A stretch of 64,000 bases of DNA from Bdellovibrionaceae bacterium UBA3535 (GTDB lineage Bacteria > Bdellovibrionota > Bdellovibrionia > Bdellovibrionales > UBA840): the NCBI GenBank assembly GCA_002376845.1, contig DFOS01000022.1, positions 14,201-78,200 of the forward strand, given 5' to 3'. Below, one piece after another: positions 26,199-35,614 of the stretch. The position numbers and the translations under genes are program-made. The notes beneath the pieces were generated by a model that saw nothing but the letters and a program-made list of their open reading frames with translations, searched no databases and was not told the DNA's origin. Position 1 is the first letter of the stretch. Every line of letters begins with the position of its first letter.

Positions 26199-27833
26199 AT
26201 GCGCAGCATTGGTATCGACATTGGCAAATACAGCATAAAAGTAGCCGAAATCGAATTTTCAGCCAAAGATACCGTACTCAGCAATTACCAAGAATTCATC
26301 TTGCCCGTAGAGGGTAGCAGCGACACCTATGTAGATGTCATTGAAGCTTTAAAAAAAATCATTGCAAAATATGATCCCGACTTTGATCGCTTCATCGTTG
26401 GCCTACCGCAGGAAATGGTTTGCAATAGAAAAGTAATCTTTCCTTTTAAGGAAAAGTTCAAAATTCAGCGAACCATTAATTTTGAATTAGAAGATGACTT
26501 GCCATTTGATATTGACGAAGCCATCATTCATCCAAAAATCATTTACACGCGCGATCACTCCTCATGCATCATAGCTTTTGCTGCATTAAAAAATAATATC
26601 GCACGCATATTGGAACTCTTTCAGGATGTAGGAATTGAGCCAGATATCGTCAGTAGTGATGGCGCTGCCCTAGCAAATTATTTTGAAAACTGGCAAAGGC
26701 CCTGCCCCACTTATACCGACGACCAGGATCTTCCTACTAATGCGAGTGCGTTTCTACATATCGGCCATACGCATAGCATTCTTGCCGTGGAGATGGGGGG
26801 TCACCTAATCTCCCTTCGAAGCATCATGTATGGCGGAAGGGATTTGGCAGACTCAATCTCTAAAAAATACAATATTAATTTGGTCGAAGCATACAAAACC
26901 TTAAAAGAAAAAGCTTTTATTTTACTTTCGCAAAAAAATGCTACTCAAGAACAAATTACCTTTTCCAACCTTTTATCTGCTTCCCTGGATAACTTAGCCT
27001 CTGAAGTGAAGCGTCACATGATATCCATCGAGGCAGAGGAGAAAATCCATATCTCCGAGGTTTTTCTAAGCGGCGGCCTGTCGGGCATCAAAGACATCTC
27101 GCCTTATTTCACTCAAGCCCTACAAGTGAGCGCCAATTTATTTACCAAAGATTTTATGCAAATGCCGATGCTCGAGCAAATCGCGGCTAACAAACGCAAG
27201 TCGGCCATCATCGCTGTAGGCCTAGCCATCGAAGGCGTTAAAAACTTTAAAAACCCAGCCGTTAACTTTAGAAAAGAAAATTTTGAAAAGAAAAGCCATA
27301 AACTGGAATTGTTTTATTCAAAATGGGCCTACACGCTAAAAACTTTGGGCATTCTATTTTTCATACTTTGTGTATATTCTTTTACCGCCTCCATAGTGAC
27401 GGAGAAAATTGCCTACCAGTCCAATCGCAAACTAAAAAGCCTTGCTAGCAATGCCGGTCTAAAAGGCAGAATGTCCACCACAAGAAATATCGACAAGTAC
27501 ATTCGCGACAAAAAACGCGAGATAAAAGCAATGGACATGGTTAGTGAGCTGCAGGACATTAACTCCCCGCTCGATATACTTTTAGAAATTACCCGGCAGG
27601 TACCAAACAAGAATGCAATTACACTAGATGTTCGCCATTGGTCTTTGCGCGGTAATGAAGTTACCATGGAAGGCAATGTGGAAAACTCCCAACAATTAAG
27701 TTTAATTAAATCTGCTTTGGAGCAAGTGGCCACCGATGGTAAGGCTCGTTTACTACCGGCTCAAATTAGCAAAGAAAACGTTACCAACTTTCGCTATCAG
27801 CTAAACACAAAAAGAAATGTAGGAGAACTATAG
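26199..27833 (+). CDS. gspL: type II secretion protein GspL with PilM-like domain
   Basis: 544 residues. The N-terminal part (about 1-345) is an actin-like fold opening with MRSIGIDIGKYSIKVAEIEF, the PilM signature. A single membrane helix lies near 378-400 (LKTLGILFFILCVYSFTASI), followed by a periplasmic ferredoxin-like domain. In type II systems GspL recruits the ATPase GspE to the membrane; here one protein seems to combine the roles of PilM and PilN from type IV pili, as classical GspL also does. It is separated from gspK by 69 bp with AGGGGAG before the start, so it may have some independent expression. Confidence 0.85.
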   Translation: MRSIGIDIGKYSIKVAEIEFSAKDTVLSNYQEFILPVEGSSDTYVDVIEALKKIIAKYDPDFDRFIVGLPQEMVCNRKVIFPFKEKFKIQRTINFELEDDLPFDIDEAIIHPKIIYTRDHSSCIIAFAALKNNIARILELFQDVGIEPDIVSSDGAALANYFENWQRPCPTYTDDQDLPTNASAFLHIGHTHSILAVEMGGHLISLRSIMYGGRDLADSISKKYNINLVEAYKTLKEKAFILLSQKNATQEQITFSNLLSASLDNLASEVKRHMISIEAEEKIHISEVFLSGGLSGIKDISPYFTQALQVSANLFTKDFMQMPMLEQIAANKRKSAIIAVGLAIEGVKNFKNPAVNFRKENFEKKSHKLELFYSKWAYTLKTLGILFFILCVYSFTASIVTEKIAYQSNRKLKSLASNAGLKGRMSTTRNIDKYIRDKKREIKAMDMVSELQDINSPLDILLEITRQVPNKNAITLDVRHWSLRGNEVTMEGNVENSQQLSLIKSALEQVATDGKARLLPAQISKENVTNFRYQLNTKRNVGEL

Positions 27834-28468
27834 TGCGCCTCGAGGATCTTTTCGAAAGAATCAAAGAAGAATTGCGAGCCACATGGGAGCGCGTGCAATC
27901 CTCTAGTCTTTATGTTCAGTTCATGGAGCGCTTTGAAGAGTTGGACCCAAAGGTGCAACGCTTAATCCGCTACGCTAGCGCCTTTCTCGTATTGTATTTT
28001 GTTCTAAGTTTTCCTTTAGGCTGGTTGTCCACTGCATCCGACAATCGAGCAAAATATGAACGCAATCGACATCTTATTGAAGGTCTTCTAGAGGTAGAAG
28101 CCAAAATGCAGTCGAGCCCGAATATCAGTGTGGATTTGGATATGAGCAAGGTCAGTGCGGACGCAAAACAAACCATCGAAAGCACCGGCATTGCCCCGGA
28201 TCAAATCACTTCCTCCAAAATGATCAGTGATAAGGAACGAAAAATGGAATTCCTCCCTGAAGGCGTTAGTTTTGAAGGCGTACTCATTCGTGTAGAAAAA
28301 ATCAATGTGAATCAAATCTTAGACGCAGGGACTCGCTTGCAAAATCTAAACCCCTCCGCCAAGCTAGTGGAGATGGACATTCAAGCTGCGGAAGAAAATG
28401 ATCACTACTATGACGTGGAATACTTACTTGCTGGTTTCAAGGGTGCAACTGAGGCTAAGGAGAAGTAA
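27833..28468 (+). CDS. gspM: type II secretion protein GspM
   Basis: 211 residues from a GTG at 27833 that overlaps the last base of the gspL stop. A cytoplasmic N-terminus is followed by one helix near 43-65 (LIRYASAFLVLYFVLSFPLG) and a periplasmic domain ending in a ferredoxin-like fold (FEGVLIRVEKINVNQILD). This matches GspM topology, the partner of GspL in the inner-membrane platform. Sequence similarity to model GspM proteins is weak, so assignment rests on topology and position between gspL and gspN. Confidence 0.82.
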   Translation: MRLEDLFERIKEELRATWERVQSSSLYVQFMERFEELDPKVQRLIRYASAFLVLYFVLSFPLGWLSTASDNRAKYERNRHLIEGLLEVEAKMQSSPNISVDLDMSKVSADAKQTIESTGIAPDQITSSKMISDKERKMEFLPEGVSFEGVLIRVEKINVNQILDAGTRLQNLNPSAKLVEMDIQAAEENDHYYDVEYLLAGFKGATEAKEK

Positions 28469-29419
28469 TTGAAGTTTTCACTAAAGCCCTATTTAGGTTT
28501 ATTTTTTAAAGTCTTTCTCCCCTTGTATCTGCTTTTTGTTCTATTCACCTTTCCCACAGATGACATCAAACACGTCATACAACAAAATGTCAGCAAAGCC
28601 ACCAAGGGCCAAATACAATTGCAATTTGATTCTTTTGGCTTTGAAATTCTACCAAATCCGGGTTTGGGCTTTCGCAATGTGAGTGTGATTAGCCAAAGAT
28701 ACTCGCCGTTAAAGATGCAAGACCTACATATTGCACCGGCCTATCTAGCGCTTTTATCCCTAAATTTAGGGGCTCACGTATCTTCCAATCAGATATTCGA
28801 TGGCAGCTTGGATCTAAAAGTTCAAACGGCTGGTAAAAATGAGCAAGGCAATCCTATTCAGCAAATTCAATTGCAAAGCCAAAATTTAGAACTAGAGGAA
28901 TTGCTAAAGTTTTTTAATGCCAAACAACCTGTTAAATCCAAGATGGACATCGATTTACAGGCGCAGGCAGACCAGCAATTAAGTGGCCCCATTGACGCTC
29001 GCCTGAGTTTAAAAAGCCCCTCGCTGCGTCTTAACGACACCAGCATCCCGACCCAAATGGGTGCCATCAGCATCCCGGCCTTACGAATTTCGGATATTGA
29101 TCTACAATTGGATATGGAAAAGAACCGCTTTGAAATCATAAATGGTAAAATTGGCGACTCCGGAGATACGATCTACGGAAGCATCTCTGGGGATGGGCAG
29201 CTACAATTTCGCTCTACAGCCCTTGGACCGAAGCTAAGTGAGCTATCCTATGATTTAATCATAAAGTTCAACATTAAAAATGCTTTCCTCAATCGCATGA
29301 TTTTTAAATCCATGATAGAATCCTATCTTCGCCCCATTAATAATTCCGAAAGCGCCTTAAATATACGCGTCAGCGCCAATCGTTTGGGAGCTCCGCCGCG
29401 AATCAGCCGACTGCCATAA
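28469..29419 (+). CDS. gspN: type II secretion protein GspN
   Basis: 316 residues from a TTG at 28469, directly after the gspM stop. One N-terminal helix near 9-29 (LGLFFKVFLPLYLLFVLFTF) anchors a periplasmic domain made of repeated amphipathic strands, the AsmA-like layout of GspN in delta-type systems. The ending YLRPINNSESALNIRVSANR fits that family. GspN is not needed for secretion in all systems. It is the last gene of the operon; ssb follows after 103 bp with its own ribosome binding site. Confidence 0.8.
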   Translation: MKFSLKPYLGLFFKVFLPLYLLFVLFTFPTDDIKHVIQQNVSKATKGQIQLQFDSFGFEILPNPGLGFRNVSVISQRYSPLKMQDLHIAPAYLALLSLNLGAHVSSNQIFDGSLDLKVQTAGKNEQGNPIQQIQLQSQNLELEELLKFFNAKQPVKSKMDIDLQAQADQQLSGPIDARLSLKSPSLRLNDTSIPTQMGAISIPALRISDIDLQLDMEKNRFEIINGKIGDSGDTIYGSISGDGQLQFRSTALGPKLSELSYDLIIKFNIKNAFLNRMIFKSMIESYLRPINNSESALNIRVSANRLGAPPRISRLP

Positions 29420-29522
29420 GTAGCGGCATAATGGCACCAGCGAATCCTTCAGCTGCCAAACGTTAGCCATTGACCCCCTGCCCATTTCTCATTAACCTTT
29501 CCTACGAACAAAAGAGGGGTTT

Positions 29523-29942
29523 ATGTCAGGAGTAAATAAAGCAATAGTAGTGGGCCGATTGGGCAATGATCCAGAGCTAAAGCAAACCAGCACAGGGCAA
29601 AGCGTGTGCACATTTAGCATGGCCACCAGTGAAAATTGGAAAGATAGCAATGGCGAGCGGCAAGAGCGCACCGAATGGCACCGTATTGTGGTATGGGGCC
29701 GTGTTGGAAAAAACTGCGCCAAGTATTTGGCTAAGGGTAGACAGGCTTTTGTGGAAGGACGTTTGCAAACTCGTTCTTGGGAAGGCCAAGATGGTCAGAA
29801 GCGCTACACCACCGAGATTGTCGCTCAAAATGTACAATTTCTTGGAGGAGGCGCACAGACGGATGATCGCCGCTCCACAAACAGTGAGCCAGATTTTCAA
29901 TCTGAGCCCTATTTTGATGCTAGCGAGGAAGTTCCTTTCTAA
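29523..29942 (+). CDS. ssb: single-stranded DNA-binding protein
   Basis: 139 residues. The OB fold covers residues 1-110, with MSGVNKAIVVGRLGNDPELK at the start, ATSENWKDSNGERQERTEWH, and VEGRLQTRSWEGQDGQKRYT. The linker is short (about 20 residues against 60 in E. coli). The conserved acidic tip that binds partner proteins is present as EEVPF, which ends in proline-phenylalanine as required. The gene is followed by a strong terminator and sits just after the type II operon, with no functional tie to it. Confidence 0.97.
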   Translation: MSGVNKAIVVGRLGNDPELKQTSTGQSVCTFSMATSENWKDSNGERQERTEWHRIVVWGRVGKNCAKYLAKGRQAFVEGRLQTRSWEGQDGQKRYTTEIVAQNVQFLGGGAQTDDRRSTNSEPDFQSEPYFDASEEVPF

Positions 29943-29967
29943 ATTCTAAATCTTATCGCCTTTTATA

Positions 29968-29995
29968 ATGCCAGCCTAGCGCTGGCATTTTTTTT
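29968..29995 (+). terminator. rho-independent terminator after ssb
   Basis: Stem ATGCCAGC/GCTGGCAT with a 5-base loop, followed by an unbroken run of eight T. It starts 26 bp after the ssb stop. A standard intrinsic terminator. Confidence 0.92.
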
Positions 29996-30092
29996 ATGAT
30001 CGCCGTTTTGCATTTTTTCAAAGCCATGATTTTATTTTGCCAGCAATAGCAATTCCCCTTCTAATCAACATATTCATCTGGGGGGATGGTAT

Positions 30093-30935
30093 ATGCTTTA
30101 CTTCATCATGGTTTTCATTTTATCGCTAGGACACACCTCGAGCTCTTGCGATCCATTATTCACCACCACCCCGCTGCAACGCCTGCAACAACAAGCGCCA
30201 GGCCATCTAAGTTTTATTTACCGTGATTTATTGGCTTATTATCAGCGCCGCTCCCTAAAAGAGCTCAACGAATACCTAGTAAAGATCATCGAAAAACCCG
30301 TTTACCATGACTTGCTCGCCGCTTACCACCGCGGCCATTTGGACCAACACAATTTGGCAAGCATTGCCGCCTACCACAACCTACTTGAAGCTAGCTCACT
30401 GAAAAAAGTCAAAAAACTAGATATTAAACTACAGTGGGAGCAGCATGGTGAAAATCAATCTGTATTTGTGTTGGCAGATCTGAAGCACGCTCTACAAAAA
30501 CCTTCCAATAAAATTACCTGGCTAAGTACACGCGACTACTTCAAACGCAAACAAGACCAAAATAGAACCTCGTACAAATTTGTCTCGCCAACTTGGGTGC
30601 CCCATACTTTTACGAAAACGGAACTTTTGCATGCACTAGGTTTAAAAGGCTACCAATATTATGAAAAGCACCACCAATTGCACGTATACCGATTAAAAAC
30701 TAATGAAGACTTACTAGCGGCCTTGGAGCCAAAGATTCCACTGGTTTACCGTAAATTTGATTCGCAAAGCAAAACTTATAAAGATGCCGATAATTTTCAA
30801 AGCAATGTCATTCCAGGTTATACAGATAACTGGCTACCAGAATGGGTGGTTCGTAGCCAACCACTCTTAGACTTAGTATTAGATAGCCGAATAGACAATA
30901 AAGATCTGCTACACTATTTACTACTTAGCAAATAG
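30093..30935 (+). CDS. exported protein of unknown function
   Basis: 280 residues. A run of six G at 30080-30085 acts as ribosome binding site for ATG 30093. The signal peptide is MLYFIMVFILSLGHTSS with a following cysteine at 19 (SSC), not a good lipobox. The mature part is basic and rich in histidine, tyrosine and leucine, largely helical (RDLLAYYQRRSLKELNEYLV). The second half has strand-like sequence ending with DNWLPEWVVRSQPLLDLVLD. I see no known catalytic motif. It is convergent with lysA, with a 10-bp gap. Confidence 0.6.
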   Translation: MLYFIMVFILSLGHTSSSCDPLFTTTPLQRLQQQAPGHLSFIYRDLLAYYQRRSLKELNEYLVKIIEKPVYHDLLAAYHRGHLDQHNLASIAAYHNLLEASSLKKVKKLDIKLQWEQHGENQSVFVLADLKHALQKPSNKITWLSTRDYFKRKQDQNRTSYKFVSPTWVPHTFTKTELLHALGLKGYQYYEKHHQLHVYRLKTNEDLLAALEPKIPLVYRKFDSQSKTYKDADNFQSNVIPGYTDNWLPEWVVRSQPLLDLVLDSRIDNKDLLHYLLLSK

Positions 30936-30945
30936 CACCTATAAT

Positions 30946-32193
30946 TTACCACTGAAAATCAGGAACATTTCGAAACATATCTGCTGGAACTTCTGGCTTT
31001 CGAATTACATTCAATTCTTTATTTTGTGTCCACAGATACTCAGCCGGTCTCTCGCGATGATTGTAGTGCGAAGCCATGCAAAATCCGTAAGCTCCAGCAT
31101 TATGAATCGCAAGCAAGTCTCCTACCTGAGCTTTTTTTAGTCGGCGCTCTTCAGGAAAGACATCCGAATTTTCGCAAATCTGCCCACAAACATAGTAATT
31201 TTCTTCGTCTTTGGCTTGGTTCAGTACTTCTATATGATGATAGGCCTGGTACATGGCCGGCCGCAAGAGCGTGGACATACCGGCATCCATACCAAGAAAA
31301 CGACGATAGGACTCTTTTATATGCTGCACTCGAGCGACAATGCATCCTGCATCCGCCACTAAGTAGCGGCCCGGCTCCATTGCCAATTTCGGTTGGCCTA
31401 TATTTAGCTTGCTCAAACGAGAATCGAAAACACTTTTAATGTTTCGAAAGGTGGCCTCTAGGTCTAAAGTTTTCTCTTCAGGGCGATAGGGAACCCCTAG
31501 TCCGCCACCAATATTGATAAATTCTAATTGAATGTTCAGAGGACTAATATGCTCCTCAATAATATCAAATATACGCTCGGTGATTTGCAAAAAGTGCTCT
31601 GGCTCTAAGACGTTGGAGCCGGTCATAATATGAATTCCCAGCTTTTTGGCGCCCCTTTCTAGGGCCTCACTATAAACCTCACCACTTAGCTCATGTGGTA
31701 TACCAAACTTGGCTTTCTCACCACCAGTAACAATGCCTTCATGGGCACCACGACCGATTCCTGGGTTAATACGAAACGAAAGCACTTCGGGAATTTTTAT
31801 AGAAAAGACCTCGGCCATACGTCTGGCATCATCCAAATTCAAGATGCAATCATACTGCAATACACGCTGAAAATCTTCTTGCGACTCGTAGTTACCCGTA
31901 TACAAGCAGTCCTCAATGGGAAAATCGATTCGATGCGCTAGCTCCAACTCTACAGGAGCACTACAATCCACCGAGACCCCTTCTTGCTGAAATATTTTAA
32001 GAATATGCGGATTGCCATTTGCCTTTAAAGCGTAATGCAAATGAAAATCAGGAAAGTACTTCTTTCCCGTTTGCAGAAGATGTTGAATGTTGTTTCGAAT
32101 TTTTTGTTCAGAATACAAATAGAAAGGACTTGGCAGTTTGCGCAAGTCCTCTATGTCTAGGTCAGGAAACAGGCTTAAAAAGTCTCTTCCCAT
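30946..32193 (-). CDS. lysA: diaminopimelate decarboxylase
   Basis: 415 residues. It converts meso-diaminopimelate to L-lysine with PLP. The PLP lysine is K57 in HYALKANGNP. Other family motifs are SFRINPGIGRGAHEG, AKFGIP, INIGGGLGVPY (glycine loop for the cofactor phosphate), EPGRYLVADAGCIV, and ICENSDVFP near the C-terminus. Closing residues AHNAGAYGF-like (IHNAGAYGFCMASHYNHRER) are typical. The last lysine step is therefore present; the rest of the pathway is not in the window. It lies 5 bp after rpmG and is probably cotranscribed with it. Confidence 0.94.
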   Translation of the reverse strand: MGRDFLSLFPDLDIEDLRKLPSPFYLYSEQKIRNNIQHLLQTGKKYFPDFHLHYALKANGNPHILKIFQQEGVSVDCSAPVELELAHRIDFPIEDCLYTGNYESQEDFQRVLQYDCILNLDDARRMAEVFSIKIPEVLSFRINPGIGRGAHEGIVTGGEKAKFGIPHELSGEVYSEALERGAKKLGIHIMTGSNVLEPEHFLQITERIFDIIEEHISPLNIQLEFINIGGGLGVPYRPEEKTLDLEATFRNIKSVFDSRLSKLNIGQPKLAMEPGRYLVADAGCIVARVQHIKESYRRFLGMDAGMSTLLRPAMYQAYHHIEVLNQAKDEENYYVCGQICENSDVFPEERRLKKAQVGDLLAIHNAGAYGFCMASHYNHRERPAEYLWTQNKELNVIRKPEVPADMFRNVPDFQW

Positions 32194-32198
32194 TCACT

Positions 32199-32381
32199 TT
32201 ACTTAATCTCTTTGTGCACAGTGTGTTTGTTTAAAAATGGATTGTACTTCTTCAGCTCCAGACGCTCCGGATGAGTTTGCGTGTTCTTTTTTGTAGTATA
32301 ACGAGATGGGCTTTTGCCAATTTTTCTCGCCTCTGTACATTCCAATGTGATAATACGCACTTTACCTTTTTTGGCAGCCAT
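32199..32381 (-). CDS. rpmG: 50S ribosomal protein L33, zinc-free form
   Basis: 60 residues from ATG 32381, downstream of an AGGAG; an in-frame ATG two codons earlier is less well placed. Sequence MAAKKGKVRIITLECTEARK and RYTTKKNTQTHPERLELKKY are clear L33. Only one cysteine remains, where zinc-binding L33 has two CxxC pairs, so this is the C-minus type that needs no zinc. It is encoded just ahead of lysA. Confidence 0.95.
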   Translation of the reverse strand: MAAKKGKVRIITLECTEARKIGKSPSRYTTKKNTQTHPERLELKKYNPFLNKHTVHKEIK

Positions 32382-32517
32382 ATCCAACTCCTACCTAAAA
32401 TTACATGAACACTTGTTCTAAAGATTGCTGTGATTTGTGTCAATGAAAATTCCACTTGTTTGGTTTTTCTACTCATTTCAGCCAACAAGGCCTAAGAGCT
32501 CGTAATTTAACGCTTTT

Positions 32518-33588
32518 CTAGGTTTTATCTGAGCCAAATCGCGCTCTTATATCGAGAGCCAAACGCAAAATTGATAGGACCATCACCGCCACCATATAGA
32601 TGCTAATCAAATCCCACATAATATTTTCGTTTCGCTGCAATGTTTTCGACAAAAGCAGAAACGTATAGAGTAGGTACAAACCTACAAGAATCATCCCCTC
32701 AAATTTGGTCATTCGCATCTGAGTATGCAAAATTGGCAATAATATGCAGGATGTGAAAGTCAACACGACCATATCTTGGGCAAAAAACTGCGCTGCCATG
32801 GGGATAGTATCGGTAAAAAAGACAGATCCCCCTAAAACCAAACAAATATTATAAATATTACTACCTATAACATTCCCAATGGCAATATCTGCTTGCTTTT
32901 GGCGAACTGCCGCCAGCGATGCTGCCAACTCCGGAAGTGAGGTACCAATGCTAACAATGGTTAGGCCAATGATCACCTCCGATATTCCTAAAATTCGTGC
33001 TAAGTTTTCGGCACCATAGACAAATACGCGTGAGCCGCCGACCAAAAGAATTAAGCCCAAAATAAAAAGCAAGGCTTCTTTACCAAGTTTTAATTCGTGT
33101 CTTTCAACTTCCACCAGATCTCCATTCTCCGGAAGCTTTTCGAGACGCGAAAAAAAGTATTGGATTACATTGAACAAGACAAACAAAAGAAGAAGACATG
33201 CTCCTTCGTAATTATTTAACTGGCCATTCAAAAAGAAAATTAGCATCAGCAAAGTTACCACGATCATAAAAGGCAGCTCAGCCTTTAATAGTTTTAATTC
33301 TACGCTAAGTGGCTTCACAATGGCCGTAATGCCTAAGACAACGAGAATATTAAAAAGGTTGGAGCCAACGACATTCCCCACAGCGATTCCGGCTTGGCCA
33401 TAGTAAGTGGAAATCCAACTCACTGCTGCCTCGGGCGCACTGGTACCAAAGGCTACAATGGTCATACCAATGATCATGGCGGATACACGAAAATACACCG
33501 CCATGTGGACGGAGGCTTTGATGAACATGTCTGCGCCGTAGCTGAGCACGACAAGACCTACGATCACGAGTACGGCAAACAAAAGCAT
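32518..33588 (-). CDS. CaCA family sodium/calcium antiporter
   Basis: 356 residues with ten or eleven membrane helices in two inverted halves. Each half carries the alpha repeat: GMTIVAFGTSAPEAAVSW with AVGNVVGSNLFNIL near residues 40-85, and GLTIVSIGTSLPELAASL with AIGNVIGSNIYNICL in the second half. The acidic residues in GTSAPE and GTSLPE form the cation site of known exchangers (YrbG/CaxA type). It exports Ca2+ in exchange for Na+ or H+. The terminal helix carries a short charged tail. It is preceded by the DksA-like gene with a 31-bp gap. Confidence 0.93.
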   Translation of the reverse strand: MLLFAVLVIVGLVVLSYGADMFIKASVHMAVYFRVSAMIIGMTIVAFGTSAPEAAVSWISTYYGQAGIAVGNVVGSNLFNILVVLGITAIVKPLSVELKLLKAELPFMIVVTLLMLIFFLNGQLNNYEGACLLLLFVLFNVIQYFFSRLEKLPENGDLVEVERHELKLGKEALLFILGLILLVGGSRVFVYGAENLARILGISEVIIGLTIVSIGTSLPELAASLAAVRQKQADIAIGNVIGSNIYNICLVLGGSVFFTDTIPMAAQFFAQDMVVLTFTSCILLPILHTQMRMTKFEGMILVGLYLLYTFLLLSKTLQRNENIMWDLISIYMVAVMVLSILRLALDIRARFGSDKT

Positions 33589-33619
33589 AAGTGCTTATAA
33601 ATAAATTCTTATCTTGTGG

Positions 33620-33979
33620 CTAGAGTTTTTTTTGCTGCCTTTCCAAGAGTTCCGCCCCAGCCAAACTCAAATCCGTCCAAGGAATTGCTAGGAGCCTCGC
33701 TTTTTCAATGGGCTCTTCCGTAACGCTACAATAGCCATATTCGCCCTGTTCAATTTTCGCTAAAGCTTCATCAATTTTTTTTAAGCGAAGACTAAGATCT
33801 CGGCCGCGGCTCAATTTATAATTTTCCTCTTGCAAAGAAGAGGCTAGCCCGGCGCTATCATCACGTTGCACCTCTTTAAGATTGCTATTTAAATATTTTA
33901 AGGCATTCAAAGCCTCTTCTCTTTGTTGCAATAGATTTTCTTTGCAGACCTCTAAAAAATCTAAATCGTAAGCGTGCAT
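33620..33979 (-). CDS. DksA/TraR-like protein without a zinc finger
   Basis: 119 residues from ATG 33979, next to a run of seven G; an ATG four codons earlier lacks a ribosome binding site. The protein is a helical hairpin (about 1-78) followed by the DksA-like segment EQGEYGYCSVTEEPIEKARL and LAIPWTDLSLAGAELLERQQ. In DksA/TraR the four zinc cysteines lie in this segment; here only the first remains (C84 counted from this start) and the other three are replaced. The fold may still bind RNA polymerase in its secondary channel, as zinc-free DksA2 does. The coiled-coil tip motif is not clearly recognisable. Confidence 0.72.
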   Translation of the reverse strand: MHAYDLDFLEVCKENLLQQREEALNALKYLNSNLKEVQRDDSAGLASSLQEENYKLSRGRDLSLRLKKIDEALAKIEQGEYGYCSVTEEPIEKARLLAIPWTDLSLAGAELLERQQKKL

Positions 33980-34080
33980 GTCCCCCCCCATCTAGTTGCG
34001 AGTGTGAAGTAAAAGAAGACTGGTTAATTTGGCAAGAGAAAAAAATCTGAAACATGTCTGTAAAATTGCGATAGACTTGA

Positions 34081-34100
34081 GCAAAAGCCTTCGGCTTTGC
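34081..34100 (+). other. hairpin in the gap upstream of the cNMP-EAL gene
   Basis: Stem GCAAAAGCC/GGCTTTGC with one bulged A and a TTC loop, in the 334-bp gap between the divergent DksA-like and EAL genes. Nothing else is recognisable in that gap apart from AT-rich promoter-like sequence. Function unknown. Confidence 0.35.
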
Positions 34101-34313
34101 TTACGCGAAAGCAATATACAGCAACTAGACTTTTGTAACGCTTAAAGTTTGGCTCGATTTCTAGCGACTAGACAAACGTAATGAGTGTTCAATAACGCTA
34201 CATTCGAAGTATAAAAAGCAGCAATTTTTTTTAAATATGCGTCCAGAAATGCATAGAAAGATTCAACATTCCGAATCTGCAGGCCGACAAATACATGAGG
34301 AGAGACCTGGAAA

Positions 34314-35507
34314 ATGGCCAACTGGACGAAAAAATTCAAAGCCGGTGATTGCATCTTTCGTGAAGGAGATACAGGCAATCAAGCCTATATTGTGGATTCA
34401 GGCAAAGTAGAAATCCGTTTGCAGCAAAAAAATAGTGTGAAGGTCATTTCCTCGCTCACAAAAGGAGAAATCTTTGGCGAGATGGCCATAATCGATGGCT
34501 CCCCCCGATCAGCTGACGCCTTTGCTGTGGAAGACACTGAAATCACCTGCATTTCCAAAGATCAGCTCATTGAAAGAATCAAAAAAGCCGATCCCGCCAT
34601 CAGCTTTTTAATTACGGTTTTATTAAATCGAATTCGTAGCAACTTAAAAAGCATTAGCAAAAACAAAACCATCAAAGAAGAGCTACAAAACATCGAAAAA
34701 GAAAAAGAAGATGACAATACCTTTATTGAGAAAATGAAGTTCGAAAACGAGCTGATTGAAGCCATCAAGCACGATGAGTTCATTATGTATTTGCAGCCCA
34801 TCATTGGCATTTCCAACCAAGACGTAAAGGGTTTTGAAGCTTTGATCCGTTGGAATTCACCAGTAAGAGGTTTTGTTCGTCCCGATCTATTTATGGGCTT
34901 AGCCGAAGAAACCTCTCTGATCATTCCGTTAGGTCAATGGGTTTTAAAAAATGCCTGCAAACAATTTTCAAAGGTTCTGCGACAAACTGGCAGACAGGAT
35001 CTATTTGTCAGCATAAATGTTTCAGGCAAACAGCTACAAGATGATGAGTTCTTCACCGTCTTAGAAAAAGCCACGCAACAGAGCAATATACATCCTGAAC
35101 AAATCAAACTCGAAGTTACTGAGAGCATTTTAGTTGAAGGCGATATGGTCTTGGAATGGCTCAAAAAGTGCAAGAAAAAAGGCTATAGCATTGCCCTAGA
35201 TGATTTTGGCACTGGCTACTCTAGCCTAAGTTATTTAAGTCAAATGACCTTTGATAATATTAAAGTAGATAAGTCTTTTACGCAGTCCATGCATGAGGAT
35301 CCAAAATCTTATGTCATCGTAAAAGCCATCATTGAGATGGCCCAAGGCTTAAAGATTCCTATCATTGCCGAAGGTATTGAAACGGAAGAGCAATACAAAG
35401 CTTTAAAATACTTGGGCTGTGATTTTGGCCAAGGATACCTCTATTCCAAGCCACTGGCTGCGGAAGAAATAATCACTTGGTTGGAAACGTACAAAAAAAC
35501 TGCCTAG
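34314..35507 (+). CDS. cyclic nucleotide-gated c-di-GMP phosphodiesterase (cNMP-binding + EAL)
   Basis: 397 residues in two parts. Residues 10-115 form a cNMP-binding domain with the phosphate-binding cassette GEIFGEMAIIDGSPRSADAF at 51-70 (E56, R65). A charged helix (112-145) links it to an EAL domain (150-395). All catalytic residues are present: E175 in EAL, N235, E267, D296-D297 in DDFGTG, K320, E353, and Q373 in GQGY. It should hydrolyse c-di-GMP under control of cAMP or a related nucleotide. The layout matches Bd1971 of Bdellovibrio bacteriovorus, a cAMP-sensing EAL enzyme. There is no GGDEF domain. The gene stands alone. Confidence 0.93.
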   Translation: MANWTKKFKAGDCIFREGDTGNQAYIVDSGKVEIRLQQKNSVKVISSLTKGEIFGEMAIIDGSPRSADAFAVEDTEITCISKDQLIERIKKADPAISFLITVLLNRIRSNLKSISKNKTIKEELQNIEKEKEDDNTFIEKMKFENELIEAIKHDEFIMYLQPIIGISNQDVKGFEALIRWNSPVRGFVRPDLFMGLAEETSLIIPLGQWVLKNACKQFSKVLRQTGRQDLFVSINVSGKQLQDDEFFTVLEKATQQSNIHPEQIKLEVTESILVEGDMVLEWLKKCKKKGYSIALDDFGTGYSSLSYLSQMTFDNIKVDKSFTQSMHEDPKSYVIVKAIIEMAQGLKIPIIAEGIETEEQYKALKYLGCDFGQGYLYSKPLAAEEIITWLETYKKTA

Positions 35508-35614
35508 TATATTTTACCGCATTTCAGCATAAAAAAAATATCCCTTCCCTTTTTCATTATATTTAAGAAACAAGCCATATTTGCCCAAGCCTAAATCAAA
35601 TCTATGACTAGAAT

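Noticed and set aside
34142..34378. 78-residue minus-strand frame before the cNMP-EAL gene
   Set aside because: It overlaps the start of the EAL gene, has no ribosome binding site, and shows no protein-like motif.
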